Shown: positions 17,699-26,937 of the stretch, piece by piece
Position numbering within the stretch: position 1 is the stretch's first letter
How the letters are laid out: each line of letters begins with the position of its first letter
Assembly: GCA_020637595.1 (NCBI GenBank)
Contig: JACKKE010000006.1
Location: forward strand, 62,001 to 126,000
Length of the DNA: 64,000 bases
DNA from: Rhodobacter sp.
GTDB taxonomy: Bacteria > Pseudomonadota > Alphaproteobacteria > Rhodobacterales > Rhodobacteraceae
Reading direction: 5' to 3'
Translations under genes and position numbers: made by a program
The notes under the pieces: model-generated
What the model saw: the letters and a program-made list of their open reading frames with translations, nothing else
What the model was told of the DNA's origin: nothing
Databases searched by the model: none

Positions 17699-18865
17699 AT
17701 GCCCGTTCGCAACCGCCTTGCCGAGATGCACCCCGAAATCACCGCCTGGCGGCACGATCTGCACGAACACCCTGAGCTGATGTATGACTTGCCGCGCACC
17801 TCGGCGCTGGTTGCGGAACGTCTGCAGGGGTTTGGCTGCGACGAGGTGGTCAAGGGGATCGGCATCTCGGGTGTGGTCGCGGTGATCAAGGGGCGCAAGA
17901 CCACGTCGGGCAAGGTGGTCGCCTTCCGCGCCGATATGGACGCGCTGCCGATCACCGAGGCGACGGGGCTCGATTATGCGTCGAAAACCACCGGCAAGAT
18001 GCACGCCTGCGGCCATGACGGGCACACGGCGATCCTGCTCGGCGCGGCGCAATACCTGGCCGAGACGCGCAATTTCGACGGCACCGTGGTGCTGGCCTTT
18101 CAGCCCGCCGAAGAGGGCGGCGCGGGCGGCAAGGCGATGGTCGACGACGGGCTGATGGACCGCTGGGGCGTGCAGGAGGTTTACGGCCTGCACAACATGC
18201 CGGGCCTGCCGGTCGGCCATTTCGCGATCCGCGAGGGGGCGCTGCTGGCCTCGGCCGATGAATTCACCATCACCGTGACCGGCAAGGGCGGCCACGCGGC
18301 GATGCCGCATATGGCCGTGGACACGACGCTGGTCGCCAGCCAGATCGTCGTCGCCATGCAGTCGATCGTCGCGCGCAACATCGACCCCTTGGGCAATGTC
18401 GTGGTGACGGTGGGCAGCTTTCACACCGACAGCGTCGCCTCGAACGTGATCGCGCATGAGGTCAAGCTGCAGGGCACGGTGCGCACCCTTGATCCCGATC
18501 TGCGCAAGCTGGCGCATGAGCGGATCATGGCACTGGTTCCGACCACCGCCCAGGCCTATGGCGCGACGGCCGAGGTCGATTACAAATGGGGCTATCCGGT
18601 GACGATGAACCACCCCGACCAGACCCGCTTTGCCGCCGATTGCGCCGAAGAGGTCTCGGGCCACGTGATCCGCGACGTCAAGCCGGTGATGCCGGCCGAG
18701 GACTTCGCCTTCATGCTCGAGGCGCGCCCGGGCGCCTATATCTTCCTTGGCAACGGCGACACGCCGATGTGCCACCACCCGGCCTATCAATTCGACGACG
18801 AGGCAATCCCCGTGGGATGCAGCTGGTTCGTCACCCTCGCTGAACGCCGTATGCCGCTGGAGTAA
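17699..18865 (+). CDS. M20D amidohydrolase (hippurate hydrolase type), tandem copy 1
   Basis: A 388-aa metal-dependent amidohydrolase of the hippurate hydrolase / IAA-amino acid hydrolase group, cleaving N-acyl amino acids. Metal ligands are in HACGHDGHTA (near residue 102), PAEEGG, YGLHNMPG and the C-terminal HHPAYQFDDEA. A dimerisation domain sits around residues 180-290. The start is preceded by AGGAG (ACAGGAGATCCCG). Copies 2 and 3 follow on the same strand; all three share the opening pattern (NR-A-M/L-PEI-AWR-DFH) and a stretch of about 40 identical nucleotides, so they arose by tandem duplication. Confidence 0.9.
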   Translation: MPVRNRLAEMHPEITAWRHDLHEHPELMYDLPRTSALVAERLQGFGCDEVVKGIGISGVVAVIKGRKTTSGKVVAFRADMDALPITEATGLDYASKTTGKMHACGHDGHTAILLGAAQYLAETRNFDGTVVLAFQPAEEGGAGGKAMVDDGLMDRWGVQEVYGLHNMPGLPVGHFAIREGALLASADEFTITVTGKGGHAAMPHMAVDTTLVASQIVVAMQSIVARNIDPLGNVVVTVGSFHTDSVASNVIAHEVKLQGTVRTLDPDLRKLAHERIMALVPTTAQAYGATAEVDYKWGYPVTMNHPDQTRFAADCAEEVSGHVIRDVKPVMPAEDFAFMLEARPGAYIFLGNGDTPMCHHPAYQFDDEAIPVGCSWFVTLAERRMPLE

Positions 18866-18870
18866 CCGAC

Positions 18871-20040
18871 ATGGCCGTCAAGAACCGCATCGCCGATATG
18901 CAGCCCGAAATCGCCGCCTGGCGGCAGGATTTCCACGCCCACCCCGAACTCAGGTTCGACCTGCCGCGCACCACCGCCAAGGTCGCGAGCCTGCTGCGCG
19001 ACTTCGGCGTGGACGAGATCACCGAGGGGGTGGGGCGCTCGGGCATCGTCGCCGTGATCAGGGGCCGGCAGACCGGATCCGGCCGGGTGCTGGGCTTTCG
19101 CGCCGATATGGATGCGCTGCCCATTCTCGAGGCGACAGGGGTGGACTATGCCTCGACCCATGAGGGGAACATGCACGCCTGCGGCCATGACGGCCACACG
19201 GCGGTGCTGCTGGGGGCCGCGAAATACCTGGCCGAGACGCGCAATTTCGACGGCACCGTGGTGCTGGCCTTTCAGCCCGCAGAAGAGGGCGGCGGCGGCG
19301 CCAAGGCGATGGTCGACGACGGGCTGATGGACCGCTGGGGTATTCAGGAGGTCTATGGCCTGCATAATTTCCCCGGCATTCCGGTGGGCCAGTTCGCCAT
19401 CAAGGAAGGCCCGATGCTGGCCGCCGCCGACTTCTTTGAAATCACCGTGCATGGCAAGGGCGGGCATGGCGCGCAGCCCCACGTCAGCGTCGATTCGACG
19501 CTGGCGGGCGCGGCGATCGTCATGGCGATGCAGCAGGTCGTGTCGCGCAACGTGGACCCGATCCAGCCTGCCGTGGTGTCGATGACCGGCTTCCAGACCG
19601 AGACGATGGCGCATAACGTCATCCCGGCTTCGGTCAAGCTGACGGGCACGGTGCGCACCTTCCACGTGCCGACCAAGGAACTGGTGCGCGACCGGATGAA
19701 GGCCATCGCCGAATCCACCGCCGCCGCCTATGGCGCCACGGTCGATTTTGCCTATTTCGACGGGGTTCTGCCGACGATCAACGCCGAGGATCCGACCGCG
19801 GTCGCCCGCGCCGCAGCCGAGGCCGTCACCGGCAACGTGCCCGCCGAACTGCCGATGTCGATGGGCGGCGAGGATTTTTCGGAAATGCTGGCCGTGCGCC
19901 CCGGTGCCTTCATCATCCTGGGCAACGGTCCCTCGGCCGACCTGCACCACCCCGAATACAACTTCAACGACGAGGCGATCCCCGCCGGATCGAGCTGGTT
20001 CGCCACGCTCGCCGAGCAGCGGATGCCGCTGTCGCACTGA
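18871..20040 (+). CDS. M20D amidohydrolase (hippurate hydrolase type), tandem copy 2
   Basis: A 389-aa paralogue of the flanking genes, starting 5 bp after copy 1. The same metal sites are present: MHACGHDGHTAVLLG, PAEEGGGG, YGLHNFPG, and HHPEYNFNDEAIPAG at the C-terminus. It differs from copy 1 mostly in the dimerisation domain and around residues 270-310 (YFDGVLPTINAEDPTA), the region expected to shape the acyl pocket, so the copies may prefer different acyl groups. The very short spacing implies one message for copies 1 and 2. Confidence 0.9.
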   Translation: MAVKNRIADMQPEIAAWRQDFHAHPELRFDLPRTTAKVASLLRDFGVDEITEGVGRSGIVAVIRGRQTGSGRVLGFRADMDALPILEATGVDYASTHEGNMHACGHDGHTAVLLGAAKYLAETRNFDGTVVLAFQPAEEGGGGAKAMVDDGLMDRWGIQEVYGLHNFPGIPVGQFAIKEGPMLAAADFFEITVHGKGGHGAQPHVSVDSTLAGAAIVMAMQQVVSRNVDPIQPAVVSMTGFQTETMAHNVIPASVKLTGTVRTFHVPTKELVRDRMKAIAESTAAAYGATVDFAYFDGVLPTINAEDPTAVARAAAEAVTGNVPAELPMSMGGEDFSEMLAVRPGAFIILGNGPSADLHHPEYNFNDEAIPAGSSWFATLAEQRMPLSH

Positions 20041-20055
20041 CACTGGAGAGAAAGA

Positions 20056-21216
20056 ATGCCCGTCAAGAACCGCTTTGCCGAACTGCTGCCCGAAATCACC
20101 GCCTGGCGGCGCGACTTCCACGAGAACCCGGAACTTTTGTTCGACGTCCACCGCACCGCCGGCATCGTCGCCGACAAGCTGCGCGAATTCGGCTGCGATG
20201 AAGTGGTCGAGGGCATCGGCCGCACCGGCGTCGTCGGCGTGATCAAGGGGCGATCGACCGCGTCCGGCAAGGTCATCGGCCTGCGCGCCGACATGGACGC
20301 GCTGCCGATCTATGAGGCGACGGGGGCGGAACACGCCTCGAAGACCCCGGGCAAGATGCACGCCTGCGGCCATGACGGCCACACCGCGATGCTGCTGGGG
20401 GCGGCGAAATACCTGGCCGAGACGCGCAATTTCGACGGCACCGTGGTGGTGATCTTCCAGCCCGCCGAAGAGGGCGGCGGCGGCGGTAAGGTGATGTGCG
20501 ACGACGGGATGATGGACCGCTGGAACATCCAGGAGGTCTACGGCATGCACAACATGCCCGGCATTCCCGTCGGCCAGTTCGCGATCCGTGAAGGCGCGTT
20601 CTTTGCCGCGACCGACCAGTTCCGCATCAAGCTGGAAGGCAAGGGCGGCCACGCCGCCAAGCCGCACGATTGCATCGACACCACGGTTGTCGGGGCGCAG
20701 CTGGTGACCGCACTGCAGACGATTGCCAGCCGCAACCATGATCCGGTCAAGAACCTGGTGGTCTCGGTCACCTCGTTCCGCACCGAATCCGAGGCCTTCA
20801 ACGTGATCCCGCAGCATGTCGAGCTGCGCGGCACCGTGCGCACGATGGACGCCGAGACCCGCGCCCTGGCCGAGGCCCGGATCAAGGCGATCACCGAGGG
20901 GATCTGCACGGCCTTCGGCGCCAAGGGCACCGTCGACTATATGCGCGGCTATCCGGCGATGGTGAACCACCCGGCGCAGACCGAATTCGCCGCCAAGGTG
21001 GCCGAAAAGATCTCGGGCGGTTGTGCCGAGGCGCCGCTGATCATGGGCGGCGAGGATTTCGCCTTCATGCTCGAGGCGCGTCCGGGCGCCTATATCCTGG
21101 TCGGCAACGGCGACACGGCAATGGTGCACCACCCGAAATACGATTTCGACGACAACGCGATCCCGGCCGGTTGCAGCTGGTATGCCGAGCTGGCCGAGCA
21201 GCGTATGCCGGCCTGA
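20056..21216 (+). CDS. M20D amidohydrolase (hippurate hydrolase type), tandem copy 3
   Basis: A 386-aa paralogue, 15 bp after copy 2, with GGAGAGAAAGA before its ATG. The metal ligands are intact (MHACGHDGHTAMLLG, PAEEGGGG, YGMHNMPG, HHPKYDFDDNA). It carries a valine-isoleucine change in the core (VVVIFQPAEEG rather than VVLAFQPAEEG) and its own C-terminal half. It ends the cluster and is followed by a strong hairpin shared with the convergent BMP-transporter operon. The substrate is unknown. Confidence 0.9.
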   Translation: MPVKNRFAELLPEITAWRRDFHENPELLFDVHRTAGIVADKLREFGCDEVVEGIGRTGVVGVIKGRSTASGKVIGLRADMDALPIYEATGAEHASKTPGKMHACGHDGHTAMLLGAAKYLAETRNFDGTVVVIFQPAEEGGGGGKVMCDDGMMDRWNIQEVYGMHNMPGIPVGQFAIREGAFFAATDQFRIKLEGKGGHAAKPHDCIDTTVVGAQLVTALQTIASRNHDPVKNLVVSVTSFRTESEAFNVIPQHVELRGTVRTMDAETRALAEARIKAITEGICTAFGAKGTVDYMRGYPAMVNHPAQTEFAAKVAEKISGGCAEAPLIMGGEDFAFMLEARPGAYILVGNGDTAMVHHPKYDFDDNAIPAGCSWYAELAEQRMPA

Positions 21217-21232
21217 GCGGACTGCATGGCAT

Positions 21233-21272
21233 GAAAAAGGGCGGCCTCGCGGGGCCGCCCTTTCTGTTTCCC
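21233..21272. terminator. Bidirectional rho-independent terminator
   Basis: A stem GGGCGGCC / GGCCGCCC (21239-21246 and 21253-21260) is flanked by an A-run on the left and TTTCTGTTT on the right. It lies between the convergent ends of the third M20 gene and the BMP binding-protein gene and can serve both. Confidence 0.85.
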
Positions 21273-21283
21273 GTCGGGGCTGA

Positions 21284-22369
21284 TCAGCTGGGGATCTCGC
21301 CGGTCAGGCCTTCGACGTAGAAGTTCATGCCCAGCAGGGTGCCGTCGTCCGCGACCTCGCCCTCGGCCAGCCAGGCCGAGCCGTCCTGCTTGTTCAGCGG
21401 GCCGGTGAACGGGTGATAGCTGCGGGTGCGGATCGCCTCGATCATCGCGTTGGCCTCGGCCTGAACCTCGGCCGGGATGCGCTCGTTGAACGGAGCAAAG
21501 GCGACTTCGCCCTCGGGGATGCCCAGCCAGACGTTCTCGGCGGCCCAGGCGCCGTCCAGTTTCTGCTGGATGCGCTCGATATAGTAGGGGCCCCAGTTGT
21601 CCAGGATCGCGGTCAGGTGGACGTCGGGCGCGAACTGGGTCATGTCCGAGGCTTGGCCGAAAGCCAGCGCGCCGCGCTGCTGGCAGACGCTCAGCGGTGC
21701 GGTCGAGTCGGTGTGCTGCATGATGATGTCGGCGCCCTGCTCGATCAGCGCCTCGGCCGCGGCCGCTTCCTGCGCCGGGTCGAACCACGAGTAGACCCAG
21801 ACCACGCGGAAGTCGACGTCAGGGTTCACCTTCTTGGCGTGGATATAGGCGGCGTTGATGCCCATGACCACTTCGGGGATCGGGAACGAGGCGATGTAGC
21901 CGATCACGTTCGACTGGGTCATGCGGCCGGCGATGGTGCCGATCACGGCGCGGCCTTCATAGAAGCGCGCGTTGTAGAGCGACACGTTCGGCGCTTCCTG
22001 CAGGTAGCCGGCGGCGTGCTCGAAGGCGATCTGCGGGAACCGCTGGGCAGCGGCGTTCAGCGACGGGCCGTAACCGAACGAAGTCGCAAAGATCATGTCC
22101 GCGCCCGACAGCGCCATCTGGGTCATGATGCGCTCGGCATCCGGGCCTTCCGGCACGTTGTCGACATAGAAGGTCTCGACCGCCGAGCCGAAATGCTCCT
22201 GCGCGGCCAGGCGGCCCTGGTCATGGGCATAGGTCCAGCCGAAATCGCCCGGAGGGCCGATATAGATGAAGCCGACCTTCAGCGGCGATTGCGCCAGCGC
22301 GCGGCTGCCGGCGGTGGCGGCAAGGCCCAGCGCCGCGGCCGAGGTGGCCAGAAGCTCTCTGCGTTTCAT
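21284..22369 (-). CDS. BMP-family ABC transporter substrate-binding protein
   Basis: A 361-aa basic-membrane-protein (Bmp/PnrA-like) periplasmic binding protein. The signal sequence MKRRELLATSAAALG has adjacent arginines, so Tat export is possible; cleavage is near ALAQS at residue 27, with no lipobox. Family segments include KVGFIYIGPPGDFGWTYAHD, SYGY-like FATSFGYG and GYIASFPIPEVVMGINA. Proteins of this family bind nucleosides or free purine-type ligands. ATG 22369 is preceded by GGGAG; the open frame upstream is not coding. It is the last gene of the operon that begins with xdhA, so a purine ligand (for example hypoxanthine or xanthine) is the best guess. Confidence 0.88.
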   Translation of the reverse strand: MKRRELLATSAAALGLAATAGSRALAQSPLKVGFIYIGPPGDFGWTYAHDQGRLAAQEHFGSAVETFYVDNVPEGPDAERIMTQMALSGADMIFATSFGYGPSLNAAAQRFPQIAFEHAAGYLQEAPNVSLYNARFYEGRAVIGTIAGRMTQSNVIGYIASFPIPEVVMGINAAYIHAKKVNPDVDFRVVWVYSWFDPAQEAAAAEALIEQGADIIMQHTDSTAPLSVCQQRGALAFGQASDMTQFAPDVHLTAILDNWGPYYIERIQQKLDGAWAAENVWLGIPEGEVAFAPFNERIPAEVQAEANAMIEAIRTRSYHPFTGPLNKQDGSAWLAEGEVADDGTLLGMNFYVEGLTGEIPS

Positions 22370-22416
22370 TCTTTTACTCCCTGTTAAGCGGGCCGTGGCC
22401 CGGAACGATAAGCCGG

Positions 22417-23349
22417 TCACCCGGCGGCGTGGAACGAGCGTCCCAGCGACCCGGGGGCCGACAGCGACGTGCGTGCTCGATTCGACGACATAACGACGAG
22501 AACGAGAATAGTGATCAGATACGGCGACATGGCGAGATATTCCACTGGAATACGGAAGCCCGCTGCCTGCAGATTGAGCTGCAGCACCATGATGCCGCCG
22601 AAAAGATAGGCGCCCAGCAACACCCGCCAGGGCCGCCACGAGGCAAAGACCACCAGCGCCAGCGCGATCCAGCCGGCGCCCGCGGTCATCCCCTCGGTCC
22701 ATTGCGGCACGCGCACCAGCGACAGGTATGCCCCGCCCAGCCCCGCGCAGCCGCCGCCGAACAGGATCGCCAGAATACGCACCCGCTTGACCTTGTAGCC
22801 CAGCGCGTGGGCGCTGTCGTGGTTCTCGCCCACCGCGCGCAGGACACGCCCGCCGCGGGTGTTGTTCAGCCACCACCAGGTGCCCGCGACCACCGCCAGC
22901 GAGACATAGACCAGGATGTCATGGCCGAACAGGATCCGTCCGACGACCGGCAGGTCGGAAAGAAAGCCGAAGTTCAGCTTTTCGGTGCGCGGCGGCACGA
23001 TGCCGACATAGGACTGGCCCAGCAGCGCCGAGAACCCCAGCCCGAAGAGCGTCAGCGCCAGCCCCGAGGCCACCTGGTTCGCCATCAGGATCTGCGTCAG
23101 CACCGCAAAGATCAGGGCCACCAGCGCCCCGGCGACGATCGCCGCCAGCATCCCCAGATAGGGGCTGCCGGTGGTCACCGAGGCGGCAAAGCCCGAGACC
23201 GCGCCGACGATCATCATCCCCTCGACCCCGAGGTTCAGGACGCCCGCCTTTTCCACCACCAGCTCGCCGATGGCCGCCAGCAGGATCGGGGTCGCTGCCA
23301 CCATCAACGTGGCGATCAGCACAACAGGATTGATCGAGCCGAAATCCAT
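22417..23349 (-). CDS. BMP-type nucleoside/purine ABC transporter permease 2
   Basis: A 310-aa hydrophobic permease of the BPD_transp_2 (ribose/branched-chain-like) family. The opening MDFGSINPVVLIATLMVAA, the GELVVEKAGVLNLGVEGMM signature and GENHDSAHALGYKVKRVR are typical of the second permease of BMP transporters. ATG 23349 overlaps the stop of permease 1 (ATGA), so they are translated together and form a heterodimeric channel. The binding-protein gene follows after 47 bp containing a small CGGGCC / GGCCCG hairpin. Confidence 0.9.
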   Translation of the reverse strand: MDFGSINPVVLIATLMVAATPILLAAIGELVVEKAGVLNLGVEGMMIVGAVSGFAASVTTGSPYLGMLAAIVAGALVALIFAVLTQILMANQVASGLALTLFGLGFSALLGQSYVGIVPPRTEKLNFGFLSDLPVVGRILFGHDILVYVSLAVVAGTWWWLNNTRGGRVLRAVGENHDSAHALGYKVKRVRILAILFGGGCAGLGGAYLSLVRVPQWTEGMTAGAGWIALALVVFASWRPWRVLLGAYLFGGIMVLQLNLQAAGFRIPVEYLAMSPYLITILVLVVMSSNRARTSLSAPGSLGRSFHAAG

Positions 23350-24446
23350 CACGCGGCCTCCGGGTTGCGGCCGGGCAGTGCCAGCAGGATGCGATAGTTG
23401 GACAGAACGTCGAGCGCCAGCAGGAAGAACAGCAGCATCCCTTGGAACACCTGGATCGCCGCGGCAGGCAGGTTCAGCATGAACTGCGCCAGCTCCCCGC
23501 CGATATAGGTCAGCGCCAGCAAGAGCCCGGCCAGCACGATCCCCACCGGATGCAGACGCCCCAGGAAGGCGACGATGATCGCGGTAAAGCCATAGCCGGC
23601 GTTGAAGTCGATCGAGATCAGCCGGGCGGGGCCCGAGACCTCGAACATGCCCGCCATGCCGGCAAAGGCGCCCGACAGCCCCATGCACATCAGGACCAGC
23701 CGCGTCGGCGCGACGCCCGCGAACCGCGCCGCGCGCGGTGCCTGACCGGCCAGCTGGACGTGAAAGCCCAGGATATGCCGCTGCAGCAGGATATAGGCGA
23801 AGATCACCGCGACAAAGGCCGCGACCACGCCCCAGTGCAGCCCGGTGCCGACGATCAGTTCCTGGTTCGACGCCGGGGCATATTGGTGGATGTTGCGGCT
23901 GCCGGGGAAACCCGCGCCCTGCGGGTTGCGCATGAAGCCGGTGGCGGCGGCGGCCAGCAGTTTCTCGGCCACATAGACCAGCAGCAGCGACACCAGAATT
24001 TCGTTGGTGTTGAACCTGGTTTTCAGGATCGCCGGGATCATCGCCCAGGCCCAGCCGCCGGCCGCGCCGGCGACGATCATCAGCGGGAAGATATACCAGC
24101 CCTCGCCGGGGTAGAACCCCAGCGCCACGGCCGCGGCACACAGCGCGCCGATGATGTACTGCCCCTCGGCGCCGATGTTCCAGATGCCGGCGCGAAAGCC
24201 GATCGACAGGCCGACGGCGATCAGGATCAGCGGCCCGGCCTTGACCAGCAGCTGCGGGCGCGAATAGGCCGCGAATTGTTCACTGAACAGCGGGTCCCAG
24301 AAGATCAGCTTGATCGCCTCGAACGGGTTCTTGCCGAGGATCGCGAACAGGATGCCGCCGGCGATCATCGTCAGCAGCACCGCCACGATCGGGGTGGCAA
24401 AGTTCCAGGCCTTCGAGGGCGAGGGGCGTTTTTCAAGCCGCAACAT
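23349..24446 (-). CDS. BMP-type nucleoside/purine ABC transporter permease 1
   Basis: A 365-aa permease. The key family segment is IGFRAGIWNIGAEGQYIIGAL near residue 80-100, with the coupling region ILKTRFNTNEILVSLLLVY. Multiple hydrophobic helices alternate with short loops. The start ATG 24446 overlaps the end of the ATPase gene by 14 bp and its own stop overlaps permease 2, showing a tightly coupled operon. It forms the transmembrane pore with permease 2. Confidence 0.9.
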   Translation of the reverse strand: MLRLEKRPSPSKAWNFATPIVAVLLTMIAGGILFAILGKNPFEAIKLIFWDPLFSEQFAAYSRPQLLVKAGPLILIAVGLSIGFRAGIWNIGAEGQYIIGALCAAAVALGFYPGEGWYIFPLMIVAGAAGGWAWAMIPAILKTRFNTNEILVSLLLVYVAEKLLAAAATGFMRNPQGAGFPGSRNIHQYAPASNQELIVGTGLHWGVVAAFVAVIFAYILLQRHILGFHVQLAGQAPRAARFAGVAPTRLVLMCMGLSGAFAGMAGMFEVSGPARLISIDFNAGYGFTAIIVAFLGRLHPVGIVLAGLLLALTYIGGELAQFMLNLPAAAIQVFQGMLLFFLLALDVLSNYRILLALPGRNPEAA

Positions 24447-25950
24447 CGGTGTCTCCTTCGGCGCCGCCCAGCATCAGGCCGATCTGGTCCATAGTCAGGC
24501 CCTGCACGGGGCGTGGCGCCGACAGGCGGCCGCCGTTTAGGGCTGCGAAATTATCCGAGATTTCAAGGATTTCATCGAGATCCTGGCTGATGACCACAAC
24601 CGCCGCGCCGCCCTGCGCCAGATCCAGCAGCGCCTGCCGGATCGCCGCCGCCGCCGAGGCGTCGACGCCCCAGGTCGGCTGGTTCACCACCAGCACCGAG
24701 GGCCGTTGCAGGATCTCGCGGCCGATGACGAATTTCTGCAGGTTCCCGCCCGAAAGCGCCCGCGCCGCGACATGCGGCCCAGGGGTGCGCACGTCGAAGC
24801 GTTTGATGATCGTTTCGGCAAAGCCCTTGGCCTTGCCCCAGTTGACAAAGCCCTTGTTGACCAGCCTTTCACGCCAGGCGCCGGTCAGCAGGGCGTTCTC
24901 CGTCAGGCTCATGTCCGGGGCCGCGGCATGGCCGAGGCGTTCCTCGGGCGCGCACAACAGGCCCATCGCCCGGCGCGCGGTGGGACCATACTGGCCGACC
25001 GGCTCGCCGGCCATTCTGACCATCCCCGAGGGTGCGCGGATCTCGCCCGAAAGCGCCCCCAGCAGTTCGTCCTGGCCGTTGCCGGCGACCCCGCCGATGC
25101 CCAGGATTTCGCCCGCGCGCACGGTCAGGTTGATCCCCTTCAGCGCCGTGCCAAAGGCCGAGGGCGAGGCGACCGACAGATCGCTGACCTCAAGCAGCGG
25201 CTTGCCGAAATCCGGTGTCTCGCGCGAGGGGGTGTGCAGGGTCTGGCCGACCATCATCTCGGCCAGCGAGCGCGCGCTTTCCTGACGCGGATCGGCGCGG
25301 CCCACCACCTTGCCCAGCCGCAGCACCGTCGCATTCTCGCACAGCGCGCGGATTTCCTCGAGCTTGTGCGAGATATAGAGGATCGAGCGCCCCTCGGCCC
25401 GCAGTTGCCGCAGGGTCTTGAACAGGATCTCGACCTCTTGCGGGGTCAGCACCGAGGTCGGCTCGTCCATGATCAGCAGCTGCGGGTTCTGCAGCAGGCA
25501 GCGGATGATCTCGACCCGCTGGCGCTCGCCCGCGGACAGGTCACCGACCAGACGGTCGGGGTCCAGTGGCAGGCCATAGTCGTTCGAGACCTTGCGGATC
25601 TGCGCCGCCAGTTCGCGGATCGGCGGCGGGTTGTCCATGCCGAGCGCCACGTTTTCCGCGACATCCATCGCGTCGAACAGGCTGAAATGCTGGAACACCA
25701 TCGCCACGCCGGTGGCACGCGCCTGCGCCGGGGCACTGGGCGCATAGGGCTGGCCGCGCCATTCCATCGTGCCCTCGTTGGGACGGATCAGGCCATAGAT
25801 CGCCTTGACCAGCGTCGATTTGCCCGCGCCGTTCTCGCCGAGAAGGGCGTGCACCTCGCCCTCGCCGATATCAAAGGTGACATCGGAATTGGCGACGACG
25901 CCGGGATAGACCTTGGTCAGGCCCTTGATGGACAGAAGGGGTGTGCTCAC
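24433..25950 (-). CDS. BMP-type nucleoside/purine ABC transporter ATPase (double domain)
   Basis: A 505-aa protein with two fused ABC domains. The first has Walker A GENGAGKST, signature LSAGERQRVEI and Walker B LLIMDEPTSVL. The second is degenerate: its P-loop position reads GVAGNGQDE, and the signature is LSGGNLQKFVIGREIL with VVNQPTWGVD in place of a normal Walker B. This is the usual state in sugar/nucleoside ATPases of this type. The start is GTG 25950 and overlaps the xdhC stop (GTGA), tying the transporter to xanthine oxidation. Confidence 0.92.
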   Translation of the reverse strand: MSTPLLSIKGLTKVYPGVVANSDVTFDIGEGEVHALLGENGAGKSTLVKAIYGLIRPNEGTMEWRGQPYAPSAPAQARATGVAMVFQHFSLFDAMDVAENVALGMDNPPPIRELAAQIRKVSNDYGLPLDPDRLVGDLSAGERQRVEIIRCLLQNPQLLIMDEPTSVLTPQEVEILFKTLRQLRAEGRSILYISHKLEEIRALCENATVLRLGKVVGRADPRQESARSLAEMMVGQTLHTPSRETPDFGKPLLEVSDLSVASPSAFGTALKGINLTVRAGEILGIGGVAGNGQDELLGALSGEIRAPSGMVRMAGEPVGQYGPTARRAMGLLCAPEERLGHAAAPDMSLTENALLTGAWRERLVNKGFVNWGKAKGFAETIIKRFDVRTPGPHVAARALSGGNLQKFVIGREILQRPSVLVVNQPTWGVDASAAAAIRQALLDLAQGGAAVVVISQDLDEILEISDNFAALNGGRLSAPRPVQGLTMDQIGLMLGGAEGDTDVAA

Positions 25951-26912
25951 GGGCTGGTCCTTCGGCTGAGGGCAATGGTTGGCTGCGACAGGAACGCCGC
26001 TGCGACGGAAATGGCAATGGCCTGGGGGTGTTTACCCAGGGACGGGTCGCCGATCGGGCAGAGGATGCGACCGATTTGGGCAGGGTCGTGGCCCAGCGCC
26101 TGCAAACGGCTGCGGAACCGCGCCCATTTCGACGCCGATCCGATCAGCCCGCAGGCCCCGAACCCGTGGCCCAGCAGCCGGTGGCAGAGGTCAAGGTCCA
26201 GCGCGTGGCTGAAGGTCAGGATCAGGTGCTCGGCCTCGGCCGGGGCGTCCGTGACCAGCGCGGCGGGGTTTGCCGCGATGCGCGGGGTGACGCCCGTCGG
26301 GATCTCGGCCGGGAAACGGTCGCGGGCGGTGTCGATCCAGCTGACGGACAGCCCGGGCAGGGGCGCCATCACCGCGACCAGCGCGCGCCCGACATGGCCC
26401 GCGCCCCAGATCCAGAGCGGACGTTGCGGTGGGGCGACGGGTTCGGCCAGCCAGCCCTGGGTGAACCGCAGCACGGCCTGCCCCTCGCCACGCGCGGACT
26501 TCAGCACCCGGCGGATCGCCAGGGGGGCCTCGGGGTCGGCGTCGCGCGCGAGCGCGCGGGCGTAAAGGCCGGTTTCGGGGATCCGCGCCAGGGTAGCCGC
26601 GTCGATCGGCTCATAGCCCAGCGTCACCGCCCCGCCGCAGCACTGGCCCAGCGCCGGGCCCAGCGCCACGCGCTCGATACGGGCCGGAGCGCCGGCTGCC
26701 AGCATCGCGCGGGCGGTGGTGGCGGCCTCGAACTCCAGCGCGCCGCCGCCGATGGTGCCGGACTGCCCCCCTGACAGCGATTGGTCCGGCCAGACCAGCA
26801 TCGCCGTCCCGGCCTCGCGCGGGGACGAGCCCTGATGGCCGCAGATCACCACGCGCACCACCGCGCCATGCCGCGCAACCGCCTGCGCCAGGGCGACCCG
26901 GTCGAGGCTCAT
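25947..26912 (-). CDS. xdhC: Xanthine dehydrogenase accessory protein XdhC
   Basis: A 321-aa protein that binds molybdenum cofactor, promotes its sulfuration and delivers it to xanthine dehydrogenase. The N-terminal XdhC_CoxI domain contains VVICGHQGSSPREAGTAMLV and SGTIGGGALEFEA near residues 20-70. The C-terminal Rossmann domain has IWGAGHVGRALV, and the family cysteine is in GQCCGGAVTLGYEP. ATG 26912 gives the family start (MSLDRVAL); the open frame further upstream runs through palindromic non-coding sequence. It lies 85 bp after xdhB and overlaps the transporter ATPase gene. Confidence 0.92.
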   Translation of the reverse strand: MSLDRVALAQAVARHGAVVRVVICGHQGSSPREAGTAMLVWPDQSLSGGQSGTIGGGALEFEAATTARAMLAAGAPARIERVALGPALGQCCGGAVTLGYEPIDAATLARIPETGLYARALARDADPEAPLAIRRVLKSARGEGQAVLRFTQGWLAEPVAPPQRPLWIWGAGHVGRALVAVMAPLPGLSVSWIDTARDRFPAEIPTGVTPRIAANPAALVTDAPAEAEHLILTFSHALDLDLCHRLLGHGFGACGLIGSASKWARFRSRLQALGHDPAQIGRILCPIGDPSLGKHPQAIAISVAAAFLSQPTIALSRRTSP

Positions 26913-26937
26913 GCGCGTGCCCCCGGGCTGGGCGGAC

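Noticed and set aside
16082..21132. Two very long antisense frames (902 and 781 codons) opposite the flavoprotein and M20 genes
   Set aside because: The sense genes are well supported with catalytic motifs; the antisense proteins are His/Arg/Gly-rich shadows.
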